DNA of 64,000 bases from CAZYMF01 sp964648215 (GTDB lineage Bacteria > Desulfobacterota > Binatia > HRBIN30 > JACQVA1), in contig CAZYMF010000005.1 in the NCBI GenBank assembly GCA_964648215.1, forward strand, positions 1 to 64,000. The letters run 5' to 3'. The translations under genes and the position numbers were made by a program. Below the pieces are notes generated by a model. It had not been told where the DNA came from and searched no databases. It saw only the letters and a program-made list of their open reading frames with translations. Positions 49,525 through 57,893 of the stretch are shown here, one piece after another. Each line of letters opens with the position of its first letter. Position 1 is the first letter of the stretch.

Positions 49525-52338
49525 TTAGGAATGGACCCGGAATGTGGCGGCTGAGCTTGGCCCTTGGCCTTCGATGGCCACGGCGCAGAGCTTGAACTCG
49601 GGGATTTTTCCGTACGGATCGAGGGCATCGATGGTCAGGACGTTGGCGGCCGCCTCGCGAAAGTGGAAGGGGATGAAGACACTGCCCGGGGCCATCCGCG
49701 GCTCGGCCCGGACCTTGATCTCGATGGCGCCGCGGCGGGAACGGATGCGGGCGAAGTCGCCGGTGACCAGGCCGAGCGCCTCCAGATCGTCGGGGTGGAG
49801 CTCGGCGAAAGCCTCGGGTTCGAGCGCGTCGAGCGCCCGCGAGCGCCGGGTCATGGTCCCGGTGTGCCAGTGCTCGAGCAGCCGGCCGGTGTTGAGAACG
49901 AAGGGGAACTCGGTATCGGGCAGCTCCGTGGCGGGGACGAACTCGGCGGCGACGAACTTGCCCCGCCCGCGGGGAAAGCCGTCGGTGAACAGGACCGAGG
50001 TGCCCGGGTGCGTCGGATCCGGGCACGGCCAGAGCAGGCCGGTGTCGCCGAGGCGGTCGTAGCTGAGGCCGGCATAGCTCGGCGTCAGTGAGGCCATCTC
50101 CCGGAAGATCGCCTCGACGTGGTCGTAGTGCATGGGGTAGCCCATGCGGGTGGCGAGCTCGCACAGAACCTGCCAGTCGGTGCGCGCCTGACCCGGCGGC
50201 TCGATCGCCTTGCGCCCGAGCTGCACCCGGCGGTCGGTGTTGGTGTAGGTCCCGTCCTTCTCCGCAAAGCTGGTCGCGGGCAGGATCACGTCGGCAAACT
50301 CGGCGGTCTCGGTGAGAAAGATGTCCTGCACCACCAGAAAATCGAGAGCCGCCAGAGCCTGGCGCACCTTGTTGGTGTTCGGGTCGCTGAGGAAGGGGTT
50401 CTCGCCCATCATCATCATGCCGCGGATCCGACCGGCGAGCGCAGCGGTCATGATCTCGACCACGGTGAGACCGGGGTCAGGGTCGAGCGCTACACCCCAC
50501 GCCTGCTCGAAACGCTGGCGCACGGCGGGGTCCTTGACCGGCTGATAGTCGGTGTAGACCATCGGAATCAGGCCGACATCGGAGGCCCCCTGCACGTTGT
50601 TCTGGCCGCGCAGCGGGTGGAGGCCGGTGCCGGGGCGGCCGATGTTGCCGGTCATCAGCGCCAGGGAGATCAGGCAGCGCGCATTGTCGGTACCCGTCGT
50701 GTGCTGCGAGATGCCCATGCCCCAGAAGATCATCGCGGCGCGGGCACGGCCGTAGCAGTGGGCAACGGTCTCGATGAGCGCGCGCGGCACGCCGGTGATG
50801 CCCTCCACCAGCTCGGGGGGATAGCGACCGGCCGTCTTGCGGACGTCGGCGAAATTCTCCGTGCGCTTGCGAATGAAGCTCTCGTCGATCAGTCCGTCGC
50901 GGAGGATGACGTGCATCAAGCCGTTGAGCAGGGCCACGTCGGTACCGGGCTTGAAGCGCACGTAGTGGTCGGCGTGATCCGCCAGCAGAGAACGCCGCGG
51001 ATCGATCACGATCAGAGTCGTACCTTTCTTGGCCGCCTCCTTGATGAAGGTGGCCGCCACCGGGTGATTCTCGGCGGCATTGGAGCCGATGACGACAGCG
51101 ACGTCGGCCAGAGCGACGTCGGCGAAGACGTTGGAGACGGCGCCGGAGCCGATGGTCTCCATCAGGGCCGCCACCGACGAGGCGTGACACAACCGGGTGC
51201 AGTGGTCGACGTTGTTGGTGCCGAACACCGCGCGCACCAGCTTCTGAAAGACGTAGTTGTCCTCGTTGGAGCACTTGGCCGAGCCGAAACCGGCGAGCGC
51301 CGAGCCGCCGTGCGTGTCGCGGATGGCCCGCAGGCGCGCCGCCGCCAGGTCGAGGGCTTCGTCCCAGCTGGCCTCGCGGAAGGCGGGAAGCACGTGGCTG
51401 TAGTCGACCAGACCGCCGGGCCGGCGGCGGCGCTCGTCGCCACGCACCTCCGGTGACAACGGGCCCTTGGGATATCGCTCCGGGCGGCGGATGAGGGGGA
51501 CGGTCAAGCGCTGCGGGTGGTGCGCGTAGTCGAAGCCGTAGCGACCCTTGACGCACAGCCGGCCCTGGCTGACCGGGCTTTCCGCGCGCCCGGAGACGCG
51601 TTCGATGCGCCCGTCGCGGACATGGTAGCGCACGGCGCAGCCGACGCCGCAGTACGGGCAGACCGAGGCGACCCGGCGCTCGCTGCTCGGGGTGGAGACC
51701 GCGACCGTGACCGGCTTGTGCACCAGCGCCCCGGTCGGACAGGCGGCGGCGCACTCGCCGCAAGAAACGCAGGTGGACTCGCCCATGGGGCGGCCGAGAT
51801 CGAAGGCGATACGAGCATCGAAGCCCTTGCCGGCCCGGCCGATGACCTCGTTGGACTGGACCTCGTCGCAGGCGCGCACGCAGCGGTCGCAGAGAATGCA
51901 GGCGCGATGATCGACGGCGATGACGGGAGACGAGAGGTCGGCCCAGTCGTGCCAGGCACGGGCGCCGAAGCGGGACGTCGTGATGCCCAGCGCGCGCGCC
52001 AGCGCTTCGAGCTCGCAGCCGGTGTCGGCCTCGCGCGCGCAGGGAGCGGGGTGGTCCGCGAGAAGCAGCTCGACCAGCATTCGGCGGGCGCTGGTCACGG
52101 CCGCGGTCGCGGTGTGGACGACCATCCCGTCCTCGACGGTCCGGACGCAGGCGGCCTGCAACGTGCGCGCACCCTCCACCGCGACGGCGCAGACGCGGCA
52201 GACGCCGACCGCGCGCAGGTCGGGACGATGACAGAGAACGGGGATGTCGATGCCGGCTTGCTGCGCCGCGGACCAAATCGTCGTTCCGGCCGTCGTCTCG
52301 ACGCGACGACCGTCGATGGTCAGGGTCAAGGGGTTCAT
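49525..52338 (-). CDS. fdsA: Formate dehydrogenase catalytic subunit (NAD-dependent, Mo/W bis-MGD)
   Basis: This 937-residue subunit oxidises formate to CO2. N-terminal 2Fe-2S (C36, C47, C50, C64) and His-Cys (HPAPC) clusters precede two 4Fe-4S clusters (C147/150/153/157 and C190/193/196/200). A third 4Fe-4S site begins CPYCGVGC (227-234) in the molybdopterin domain. The molybdenum ligand is Cys384 in HCTRLCHASS rather than selenocysteine. The MPT-binding C-terminal domain is complete. It overlaps the beta-subunit gene by four bases. It is oxygen-tolerant FDH-like (FdsA) rather than the FdhF type. Confidence 0.93.
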   Translation of the reverse strand: MNPLTLTIDGRRVETTAGTTIWSAAQQAGIDIPVLCHRPDLRAVGVCRVCAVAVEGARTLQAACVRTVEDGMVVHTATAAVTSARRMLVELLLADHPAPCAREADTGCELEALARALGITTSRFGARAWHDWADLSSPVIAVDHRACILCDRCVRACDEVQSNEVIGRAGKGFDARIAFDLGRPMGESTCVSCGECAAACPTGALVHKPVTVAVSTPSSERRVASVCPYCGVGCAVRYHVRDGRIERVSGRAESPVSQGRLCVKGRYGFDYAHHPQRLTVPLIRRPERYPKGPLSPEVRGDERRRRPGGLVDYSHVLPAFREASWDEALDLAAARLRAIRDTHGGSALAGFGSAKCSNEDNYVFQKLVRAVFGTNNVDHCTRLCHASSVAALMETIGSGAVSNVFADVALADVAVVIGSNAAENHPVAATFIKEAAKKGTTLIVIDPRRSLLADHADHYVRFKPGTDVALLNGLMHVILRDGLIDESFIRKRTENFADVRKTAGRYPPELVEGITGVPRALIETVAHCYGRARAAMIFWGMGISQHTTGTDNARCLISLALMTGNIGRPGTGLHPLRGQNNVQGASDVGLIPMVYTDYQPVKDPAVRQRFEQAWGVALDPDPGLTVVEIMTAALAGRIRGMMMMGENPFLSDPNTNKVRQALAALDFLVVQDIFLTETAEFADVILPATSFAEKDGTYTNTDRRVQLGRKAIEPPGQARTDWQVLCELATRMGYPMHYDHVEAIFREMASLTPSYAGLSYDRLGDTGLLWPCPDPTHPGTSVLFTDGFPRGRGKFVAAEFVPATELPDTEFPFVLNTGRLLEHWHTGTMTRRSRALDALEPEAFAELHPDDLEALGLVTGDFARIRSRRGAIEIKVRAEPRMAPGSVFIPFHFREAAANVLTIDALDPYGKIPEFKLCAVAIEGQGPSSAATFRVHS

Positions 52339-53966
52339 CGGCAGACGCCCTCGGGGCAGCGCCCGTGCTGGTGCGCCTCGACCTCCGCGGGAAAGTGCTG
52401 CAGCACCGACGTCAGCGGATTCGGTGCGGCCTGGCCGAGGCCGCAGATGGAAGTTGCGGCCATCGTGCCGGCGAGCTCCTCGATCGCGGCGAGGGCGGAG
52501 GCGGAGGCCCGGCGGCTTGCCAGCTGCTCGGTGAGGTGCACCAGCTTGTCCGAGCCGACACGGCAGGGCACGCACTTGCCGCACGACTCGTTGCGAAAGA
52601 AGCGGAGCACGTTCAGCGCCGCGTCGACCATGCAGGTGCCTTCCGCCAGAACCACGACCGCCCCGGAGCCGAGCATCGAGCCGGCCGCGGCCAGCGCGCT
52701 GAAGTCGAGGCCGACGTCCACCTGCGCCGCCGGAAGAAAGCCGGAGGAGGCGCCGCCGGGAGCGAACGCCTTCAGCCGCCGGCCGCCGCTGACGCCACCG
52801 CCGTGTTGCTCGATGAGAACACGGGCAGGTAGGCCGAGGGGAATTTCGTAAACGCCTGGGCGTTCGATGTCCCCGCTGATTGCGATCAGCTTCCTTCCCG
52901 GGATGCCGTTGTGGCCGCCGGTAGCGAACCAGGCGCCGCCGCGCGCCAGGATGGCCGGGACCCAGGCCAGCGTTTCTACGTTGTTGATCAGCGTGGGTTG
53001 CCCCCAGAGCCCGCACGTGCCCGGAAACGGCGGGCGGTTGCGCGGCTCGGCGCGTTTTCCCTCCATGGCCTCGAGGAGAGCGGTCTCCTCGCCGCAGATG
53101 TAGCCGCCGGGGCTGTCGAAGATCTCGACGTCGACGCCATACGACGAGCCGAAGACCGAGCTTCCCATGGCGCCGTGCGCCCGCGCCGCCTCGAGCGCCC
53201 GTGTCAACACCCGGCGCTGGGCCTCGTACTCGTGACGCAAGAACACGTAGGCCTGGCGAGCCCCGACGGTGAGCGCGGCGATGACCAGGCCTTCCACCAC
53301 CAGGTCGGAGAAGCGCTCGAGCAAGAAACGGTCCTTGAACGTGCCGGGCTCGCTCTCGTCGGCGTTGCAGACGACGAACTTCTCCGCCGCGGGCGCGCGG
53401 CGCACGAGGTCCCATTTCTTCGCGGTCGGGAAACCGGCGCCGCCGTAGCCGCGCAGGTGGCTCTGCTCCAGCTCGCGCACGACCCAGCCCGCATCCGCGG
53501 CGGCGACGACGCGCCGTAGCGACGCATAGGGTACGGCGTGTCTGGGGTCGACGTGGTCGGCGTGGAAGTAGCGGGTCGGCGCCTCGCTCACCGCGGGAGA
53601 TTCGGCCGGGTCGATCGTCCCTGCGGCACCGAGGTCCCCCAAGATGCGGCCGGCGACACTCGCCGCGCCGGGCCGGTCACACAGCCCCAGGCACGAGCAG
53701 GGCCGGACCTGCCGGCCAGCGGCCGCGAGGGTTTCCAGCAGGCGCGGTGCCGCCAGGTGGCAGCTGAGATCGGTGCACACGCGAATCTCACCCGCGACCT
53801 CGGCGCGCAGGTGCGGGTAGAAGGTGCTCAGCCCGTGCAGGCGATAGAGGGGGGTCTGCGTGTCGAGCGAGAGTCGCTGGAGTGCCTCCGGCGGCTGATT
53901 CTTGGCGGCGCGTAGCTTCTCGATGAGTTGGGCATCGCTCTCTCGCCGCTTGCGCACGAGAGGCAT
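52335..53966 (-). CDS. fdsB: Formate dehydrogenase NAD-binding subunit with fused NuoE-like domain
   Basis: This 543-residue protein joins an N-terminal NuoE-like thioredoxin 2Fe-2S domain (C64, C69, C92, C96) to a NuoF-like part. The NuoF part has RGYGGAGFPTAKKW (FMN/NAD), GGYICGEETALLEAMEGKR (NAD), and the 4Fe-4S ligands ESCGKCVPCR and SICGLG. This makes FDH reduce NAD+. In many bacteria the NuoE-like part is a separate FdsG, so the fusion is notable. The ATG at 53966 is preferred; a TTG at 53993 would be upstream. No fdhD or fdsC assembly gene is in this window. Confidence 0.92.
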   Translation of the reverse strand: MPLVRKRRESDAQLIEKLRAAKNQPPEALQRLSLDTQTPLYRLHGLSTFYPHLRAEVAGEIRVCTDLSCHLAAPRLLETLAAAGRQVRPCSCLGLCDRPGAASVAGRILGDLGAAGTIDPAESPAVSEAPTRYFHADHVDPRHAVPYASLRRVVAAADAGWVVRELEQSHLRGYGGAGFPTAKKWDLVRRAPAAEKFVVCNADESEPGTFKDRFLLERFSDLVVEGLVIAALTVGARQAYVFLRHEYEAQRRVLTRALEAARAHGAMGSSVFGSSYGVDVEIFDSPGGYICGEETALLEAMEGKRAEPRNRPPFPGTCGLWGQPTLINNVETLAWVPAILARGGAWFATGGHNGIPGRKLIAISGDIERPGVYEIPLGLPARVLIEQHGGGVSGGRRLKAFAPGGASSGFLPAAQVDVGLDFSALAAAGSMLGSGAVVVLAEGTCMVDAALNVLRFFRNESCGKCVPCRVGSDKLVHLTEQLASRRASASALAAIEELAGTMAATSICGLGQAAPNPLTSVLQHFPAEVEAHQHGRCPEGVCR

Positions 53967-54008
53967 TCTGGCAGTGGCTCTCCGAGCGGGCAAGTCGCCG
54001 GGCGAGGA

Positions 54009-54037
54009 TAGAATGTGCTGCCGCCGTCGGCTATGAT
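54009..54037 (+). promoter_or_regulatory. Possible promoter of lgt
   Basis: TATGAT (54032-54037) matches five of six -10 bases and lies nine bases before the ATG at 54047, leaving no room for a Shine-Dalgarno site. Upstream, TAGAAT (54009-54014) is a poor -35 at 17 bases. The region also separates lgt from the divergent formate dehydrogenase gene. Confidence 0.35.
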
Positions 54038-54046
54038 CCGCTCGTT

Positions 54047-54832
54047 ATGTATCCGATCCTGTTCAAAATCGGACCGCTGACGATCTACAGCTACGGCACG
54101 ATGATGGCGATCGCGTTTCTCGTCGGCGCCTATCTCACCGGGCTGGAGCTCGACCGCAAGGGATTGCCGGAGAGCGCTGCCTCGACCATGGTCTTCTGGG
54201 CCGCGGTCGGCGGCCTGATCGGCGCTCGTCTGTTGAACGTGTTCGAGGACTGGTCGGCGTTCAGCCACGACCCGCTTCGCTTCATCTTCACCGGTGCCGG
54301 TTTCACCTGGTACGGCGGGCTGATCGGCGGCTTCGTCGCCGTCACCTGGTCGATGCGTCGCCTGAAGCTGCCGTTTCTGCCCACGGTGGACTGCATCGCC
54401 CCGGTGCTGGCGCTCGGTCACGCCATCGGCCGCATCGGCTGCCAACTCGCGGGCGACGGGGACTGGGGCAAGGTTTCGACCCTGCCGTGGGCGATGGCCT
54501 ATCCGCACGCGATCGTCGGCTGGAACTACCCGCCCGGTGTCCGCGTTCATCCCACGCCGGTCTACGAGACCATCGTCTACACGGGAGTGTTCGCGTTCCT
54601 GTGGGCGATCCGCAAGCGCGAGCATCCCCCGGGCACGCTGTTCTGGTGGTACCTCGTGCTTGCCTCCGGGGCACGGTTCTTCATCGAATTCCTGCGCATC
54701 AATCATCCCGTGGCCGAGGGCCTGACCCTGGCGCAGTGGATGAGTCTCGGCCTGGTCGCCATCGGCGCCTGGCGCTTGCTGGCAGGGCGGATGGCGGCGA
54801 CCGGCAGGGCGCCGGCGCGATCACCGTCATGA
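54047..54832 (+). CDS. lgt: Prolipoprotein diacylglyceryl transferase
   Basis: This 261-residue inner-membrane enzyme transfers diacylglycerol to the lipobox cysteine of prolipoproteins, for example the PKD lipoprotein at 8.7 kb. It shows seven hydrophobic segments. The family motif is GHAIGRIGCQLAGDGDWG (about residues 125-142). Conserved FEDW, the YGGLIGGF segment, and PTPVYETIVYTGVFAFLWAIRKREH also match. The stop overlaps the TlpA gene start by four bases (ATGA). Confidence 0.95.
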   Translation: MYPILFKIGPLTIYSYGTMMAIAFLVGAYLTGLELDRKGLPESAASTMVFWAAVGGLIGARLLNVFEDWSAFSHDPLRFIFTGAGFTWYGGLIGGFVAVTWSMRRLKLPFLPTVDCIAPVLALGHAIGRIGCQLAGDGDWGKVSTLPWAMAYPHAIVGWNYPPGVRVHPTPVYETIVYTGVFAFLWAIRKREHPPGTLFWWYLVLASGARFFIEFLRINHPVAEGLTLAQWMSLGLVAIGAWRLLAGRMAATGRAPARSPS

Positions 54833-55392
54833 GCAGGCGCTTCGGTCCACCCGTCGCGGCCCTTCTCCTCGGGCTGGCGGTAGCGATCTATTTTCAGCTC
54901 GGCAGCGGCAGCAAACGGGCCGGCTTCCCGGCGCCGGACTTCGCGTTGCCCGATCTTCATGGACAGCTCCACCGTCTCTCCGATTTCCGGGGCAAGGTCG
55001 TATTCTTGAACGTATGGGCCACCTGGTGTCCGCCGTGCCGTATGGAGATGCCGGCCATGGAGACGCTCTATCGCCGGCTCCAGGGCCGCGACTTCGTCAT
55101 GCTGGCGGTGAGCCAGGACGACGAGGGCATCCAGGCGGTCAAGCCCTTTCTCGAGAAGAGCGGATACACCTTCCCCGTCCTGCTCGATCCGAAGGGCTCG
55201 GTATCGAGCCAGTACGGGGTCACCGGCTACCCGGAGACGTTCATCATCGACCGCCAGGGCAAAGTCGTGCAACACGTGATCGGTCCGGAGAACTGGCAGA
55301 GTGACGAGAGCTACCGGTACTTTCTGGGGCTGCTGCAGCACAAGCCGGCGGCGAATCCGGCAAGTGCCGGGCAGTCTGCCGGTGGCGGCTGA
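54829..55392 (+). CDS. TlpA-family thiol:disulfide oxidoreductase
   Basis: This 187-residue protein has a membrane-anchor or signal segment (PVAALLLGLAVAIYFQLG), then the TlpA/ResA-like thioredoxin fold with redox-active WATWCPPCRMEMPAM (CPPC at about residues 67-70). FPAPDFALPDLHG is the typical lead-in and TGYPETFIIDRQGKVVQ the C-terminal half with the cis-proline. It would reduce cytochrome c heme-site cysteines or other periplasmic thiols. The monoheme barrel protein at the start of the window could be a client. The ATG overlaps the lgt stop. Confidence 0.88.
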   Translation: MSRRFGPPVAALLLGLAVAIYFQLGSGSKRAGFPAPDFALPDLHGQLHRLSDFRGKVVFLNVWATWCPPCRMEMPAMETLYRRLQGRDFVMLAVSQDDEGIQAVKPFLEKSGYTFPVLLDPKGSVSSQYGVTGYPETFIIDRQGKVVQHVIGPENWQSDESYRYFLGLLQHKPAANPASAGQSAGGG

Positions 55393-55418
55393 CGCCTCCG
55401 CCTTGCTCGTGGTGTCCG

Positions 55419-56705
55419 GTGTTCGGCCGAAGTTTCGCGTGGCGCAGCGCGGTTGTGGCGGGGCTGGTGCTGGCCTTGGCTGCCCCCGGCGTCGCGGCAG
55501 CGGACAAGGCCACCTACACCATCGACTACGTCGTCACCATCTCGGCCAAGGAGCCGGAGATGGCCTCCGTGCGCTGGGAGCTTGCCGGGATCGACGAGAT
55601 TCGCAGCATCCGCCTCCAGTTTGCGGCGGAGCGTTTCTCGAACTTCAGCGCCAGCGGTCGCCTCGAGCAGAACGGCGGCGAGATTCTCTGGGTGCCGCGG
55701 CGGCCGTACGCGCATCTCAGCTATCGCGTGCGTATCGACAACGCGCGGGGACGACAGCAGCGCTATGACAGCTACGCGACGCCGAGTTGGGTGGTCACTC
55801 GCGCCCGGGCGCTGTTCCCCCGTATCGAGGTCGAGTACGACGAACACAAGCCCGAGCCCAAGTCGCGCGCCCGACTGGTGCTCAAGATGCCCTCCGGCTG
55901 GCGGGCGGCGATGGCGATGGAGAGCGCCGGCCCGGGCATCTTCCTGCCGTCGCAGCCAGGCAACCTCCTCGATCGCCCCACCGGCTGGATGGCACTGGGG
56001 AAGATCGACGTCGTCCGGCAAGAGATCGGGGCCACGACAGTGGAGATCGCCCGCGCGCCGGGGTCGAAGCTGAAGCCGGCGGAGCTGTTTCACCTCTATG
56101 AGACCACGCTCCCCGCGCTCGAGAAACTGCTTTCCCGGCCGATGGATCGCTTACTCGTCGTGAGCGCCCCCGACCCGATGTGGCACGGCGGTATCAGTGG
56201 CAACGCCTCGTTCTACATGCACGGCGCTCGCCCGCTGCGCACACCGGACAAGACGTCGCCGTATCTGCACGAGCTCTTTCACGTCATGCAGCCGTACAAA
56301 CCCGGACCGGACGCGGACTGGATCGAGGAGGGGCTGGCCGAGTTCTACTCACTGGAGCTGCAACGACGAGCCGGTCTGCTCGACCCGGCCGGGTTCGATC
56401 GCGGGCTCGGCTACCTGAAACGCTATGGGCTGTGGCACGTCGACATGACCAAGCAGCAGGACAACGCGGCAACCAACAACAGCGCTCCATTGATCATGTA
56501 CGCCCTCGATCAGCGCATCCAGCGCGCGACGGCGGGCAAACGACGACTCGACGATGTCGTCGCGCTCTTGATTCGCCGTGGGGTGGCCGTCACCACGGCG
56601 GGCTTTCAACGGGCGGCGGAGCAGGCAGCGGGCAGGAAATTCGGCGTGTTCTTCCGACGGCACGTTCGCAATGGTGAGCCGCCGGTAGCACTCACTGTTC
56701 CGTAA
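55419..56705 (+). CDS. Exported M61-like zinc aminopeptidase
   Basis: This 428-residue protein has a signal peptide (AVVAGLVLALAAPGVAAA). An N-terminal beta domain of about 210 residues follows, then a metallopeptidase domain with HELFH at 284-288 and the third zinc ligand in DWIEEGLAEF (about 303-304). This HExxH-x(n)-E layout, with the glutamate about 15-20 residues on, is that of M61/M1-type gluzincins. Sequence similarity to M61 glycyl aminopeptidases is inferred from the pattern. Start is GTG; no strong ribosome-binding site. The stop is followed closely by a long inverted repeat. Confidence 0.72.
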   Translation: MFGRSFAWRSAVVAGLVLALAAPGVAAADKATYTIDYVVTISAKEPEMASVRWELAGIDEIRSIRLQFAAERFSNFSASGRLEQNGGEILWVPRRPYAHLSYRVRIDNARGRQQRYDSYATPSWVVTRARALFPRIEVEYDEHKPEPKSRARLVLKMPSGWRAAMAMESAGPGIFLPSQPGNLLDRPTGWMALGKIDVVRQEIGATTVEIARAPGSKLKPAELFHLYETTLPALEKLLSRPMDRLLVVSAPDPMWHGGISGNASFYMHGARPLRTPDKTSPYLHELFHVMQPYKPGPDADWIEEGLAEFYSLELQRRAGLLDPAGFDRGLGYLKRYGLWHVDMTKQQDNAATNNSAPLIMYALDQRIQRATAGKRRLDDVVALLIRRGVAVTTAGFQRAAEQAAGRKFGVFFRRHVRNGEPPVALTVP

Positions 56706-56717
56706 TCGCTTCGTGGA

Positions 56718-56771
56718 TCACGGTCCGGAGGCGAAGGGCGTCGCCAAACGCACTCCGCCTCCGGACCGTGA
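56718..56771. terminator. Long perfect inverted repeat between the M61-like and XRE genes
   Basis: A 16-base stem, TCACGGTCCGGAGGCG with its complement CGCCTCCGGACCGTGA, encloses 22 bases. The loop has its own GC-rich potential hairpin (GGCG and CGCC). It lies in the 91-base gap between converging genes, so it is probably a two-way terminator, though the T-tracts are weak. An operator or attenuator role is possible. Confidence 0.7.
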
Positions 56772-56796
56772 AATTCCACTGCCGAGCAGGACGGGA

Positions 56797-57039
56797 TCAG
56801 GGCTCTTTGTGGAGCAGGCCGTTTCCCCCAGGGAGATCCGCGGGGATCGATGCCTGCGCGGCCAGGACCTGCATCGCCTTACGCGCCAAGCGGCTCGGCT
56901 CGATGTGGCCGTTCTCCCAGCGGTTCACCGTGGAAACCGTAACCCCAATGGCGTGCGCGAACTCCTCCTGCGTCATGTTCAGGCGGCGTCGCAGCAACGC
57001 GACTGGTGCTCCGTTGTGCTGCTTTTCATCGAATGACAT
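56797..57039 (-). CDS. Small XRE-family transcription regulator
   Basis: This 80-residue protein is a single helix-turn-helix of the XRE/Cro type: VALLRRRLNMTQEEFAHAIGVTVSTVNRWENGHIEPS (about residues 13-49), followed by a short helical dimerisation or tail segment. GGAGG lies a few bases upstream of the ATG at 57039. It resembles HTH proteins near mobile or toxin-antitoxin loci, yet no toxin gene is adjacent. Targets are unknown; the nearby inverted repeat or the phasin gene upstream are candidates. Confidence 0.85.
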   Translation of the reverse strand: MSFDEKQHNGAPVALLRRRLNMTQEEFAHAIGVTVSTVNRWENGHIEPSRLARKAMQVLAAQASIPADLPGGNGLLHKEP

Positions 57040-57299
57040 AGTGCCTCCTCCATCAGCCAACATCATCCACGTCAGCTTCACCCAGGTGCCAAGACCGAGA
57101 GCACGGCACGTGCCAGAGGAGAGGAGGCTACGGGAGGGCACCGATCCGAGCCCTCCCAGATTGGTCTCGTCACATTTTTGGCGCCATGGTGGAATTGAGT
57201 CGCTAATCGAACCGCCCAGAAGTGTTTCAAGCACAACTGGACCGCAAGCGGAATTCCATTCGATCCGAGCAAGCTCGCCGGTCAGCTCGGGGTCCGGGG

Positions 57300-57752
57300 C
57301 TACTCCAGAAAAGGAGGCGTCTGTGCCTCGGGGGCGGATGCGGCTTTGGGCGGCGCGGCCGGCTTGCTCCGCAGACGCTTTTCCAGTTGCGCGATGCGCC
57401 GATTGAGCGCCCGCACCTCCTTGCGGCTGGCCACGTCGAGGCGGCGCAGAAGCGGCTCGACGCGTTTGCTGAGCTGGTCCTCGACGCCGGAAAGCAGCTT
57501 TTGTGCTCGGGCTTCCACGTCCTTTTGCGCCTTTTGGGCGCGCTTTTCGATGTCCTTGCGGAGACGCCTGCCCTCGCGGACGAGACGATCCAGCGCCTGC
57601 TGCTGATCTCGCGAGATGAGATTCGAGGCTTGCTTGCGCGTGCGGGTGAGCACGCGCTCGGCATCGCGCTGCAACTCGCGCATGTTCTGGCGCAGCCGTG
57701 CCAGCGGCTCTGTAGCTTTCTTGGGAGCGGGTCGCTTTGCCTTCTTTGCCAT
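57300..57752 (-). CDS. Phasin-like coiled-coil protein
   Basis: This 150-residue protein is Lys/Ala/Arg/Glu/Gln-rich and almost wholly helical. The N-terminal tail is basic (AKKAKRPAPKKA). The C-terminal helix contains KEVRALNRRIAQLEKRL, which resembles the leucine-zipper end of phasins (polyhydroxyalkanoate-granule surface proteins). An AAAGGAGG site precedes the ATG at 57752. No PHA synthase gene is in the window, so a storage role is inferred only. A histone-like or general coiled-coil function is an alternative. Confidence 0.65.
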   Translation of the reverse strand: MAKKAKRPAPKKATEPLARLRQNMRELQRDAERVLTRTRKQASNLISRDQQQALDRLVREGRRLRKDIEKRAQKAQKDVEARAQKLLSGVEDQLSKRVEPLLRRLDVASRKEVRALNRRIAQLEKRLRSKPAAPPKAASAPEAQTPPFLE

Positions 57753-57893
57753 GGGCGCCTCCTTTGCGCAGCGTTCTGGAGGCCCTTGTAGCGCGTGCCG
57801 AGCAAGGATGGCAAGGGTGTCCGGACCGCCGCCGTCGGCGCCGCCCTTGTTGACGTGGGCGGCCGTCCTCGGCATAGTTGCGCCTCTTCTGCT

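Noticed and set aside
52339..53415. N-terminal extension of the formate dehydrogenase alpha subunit in the minus frame
   Set aside because: It lies antisense-frame within the beta subunit gene and has composition unlike the conserved N-terminal 2Fe-2S domain. The ATG at 52338 is correct.
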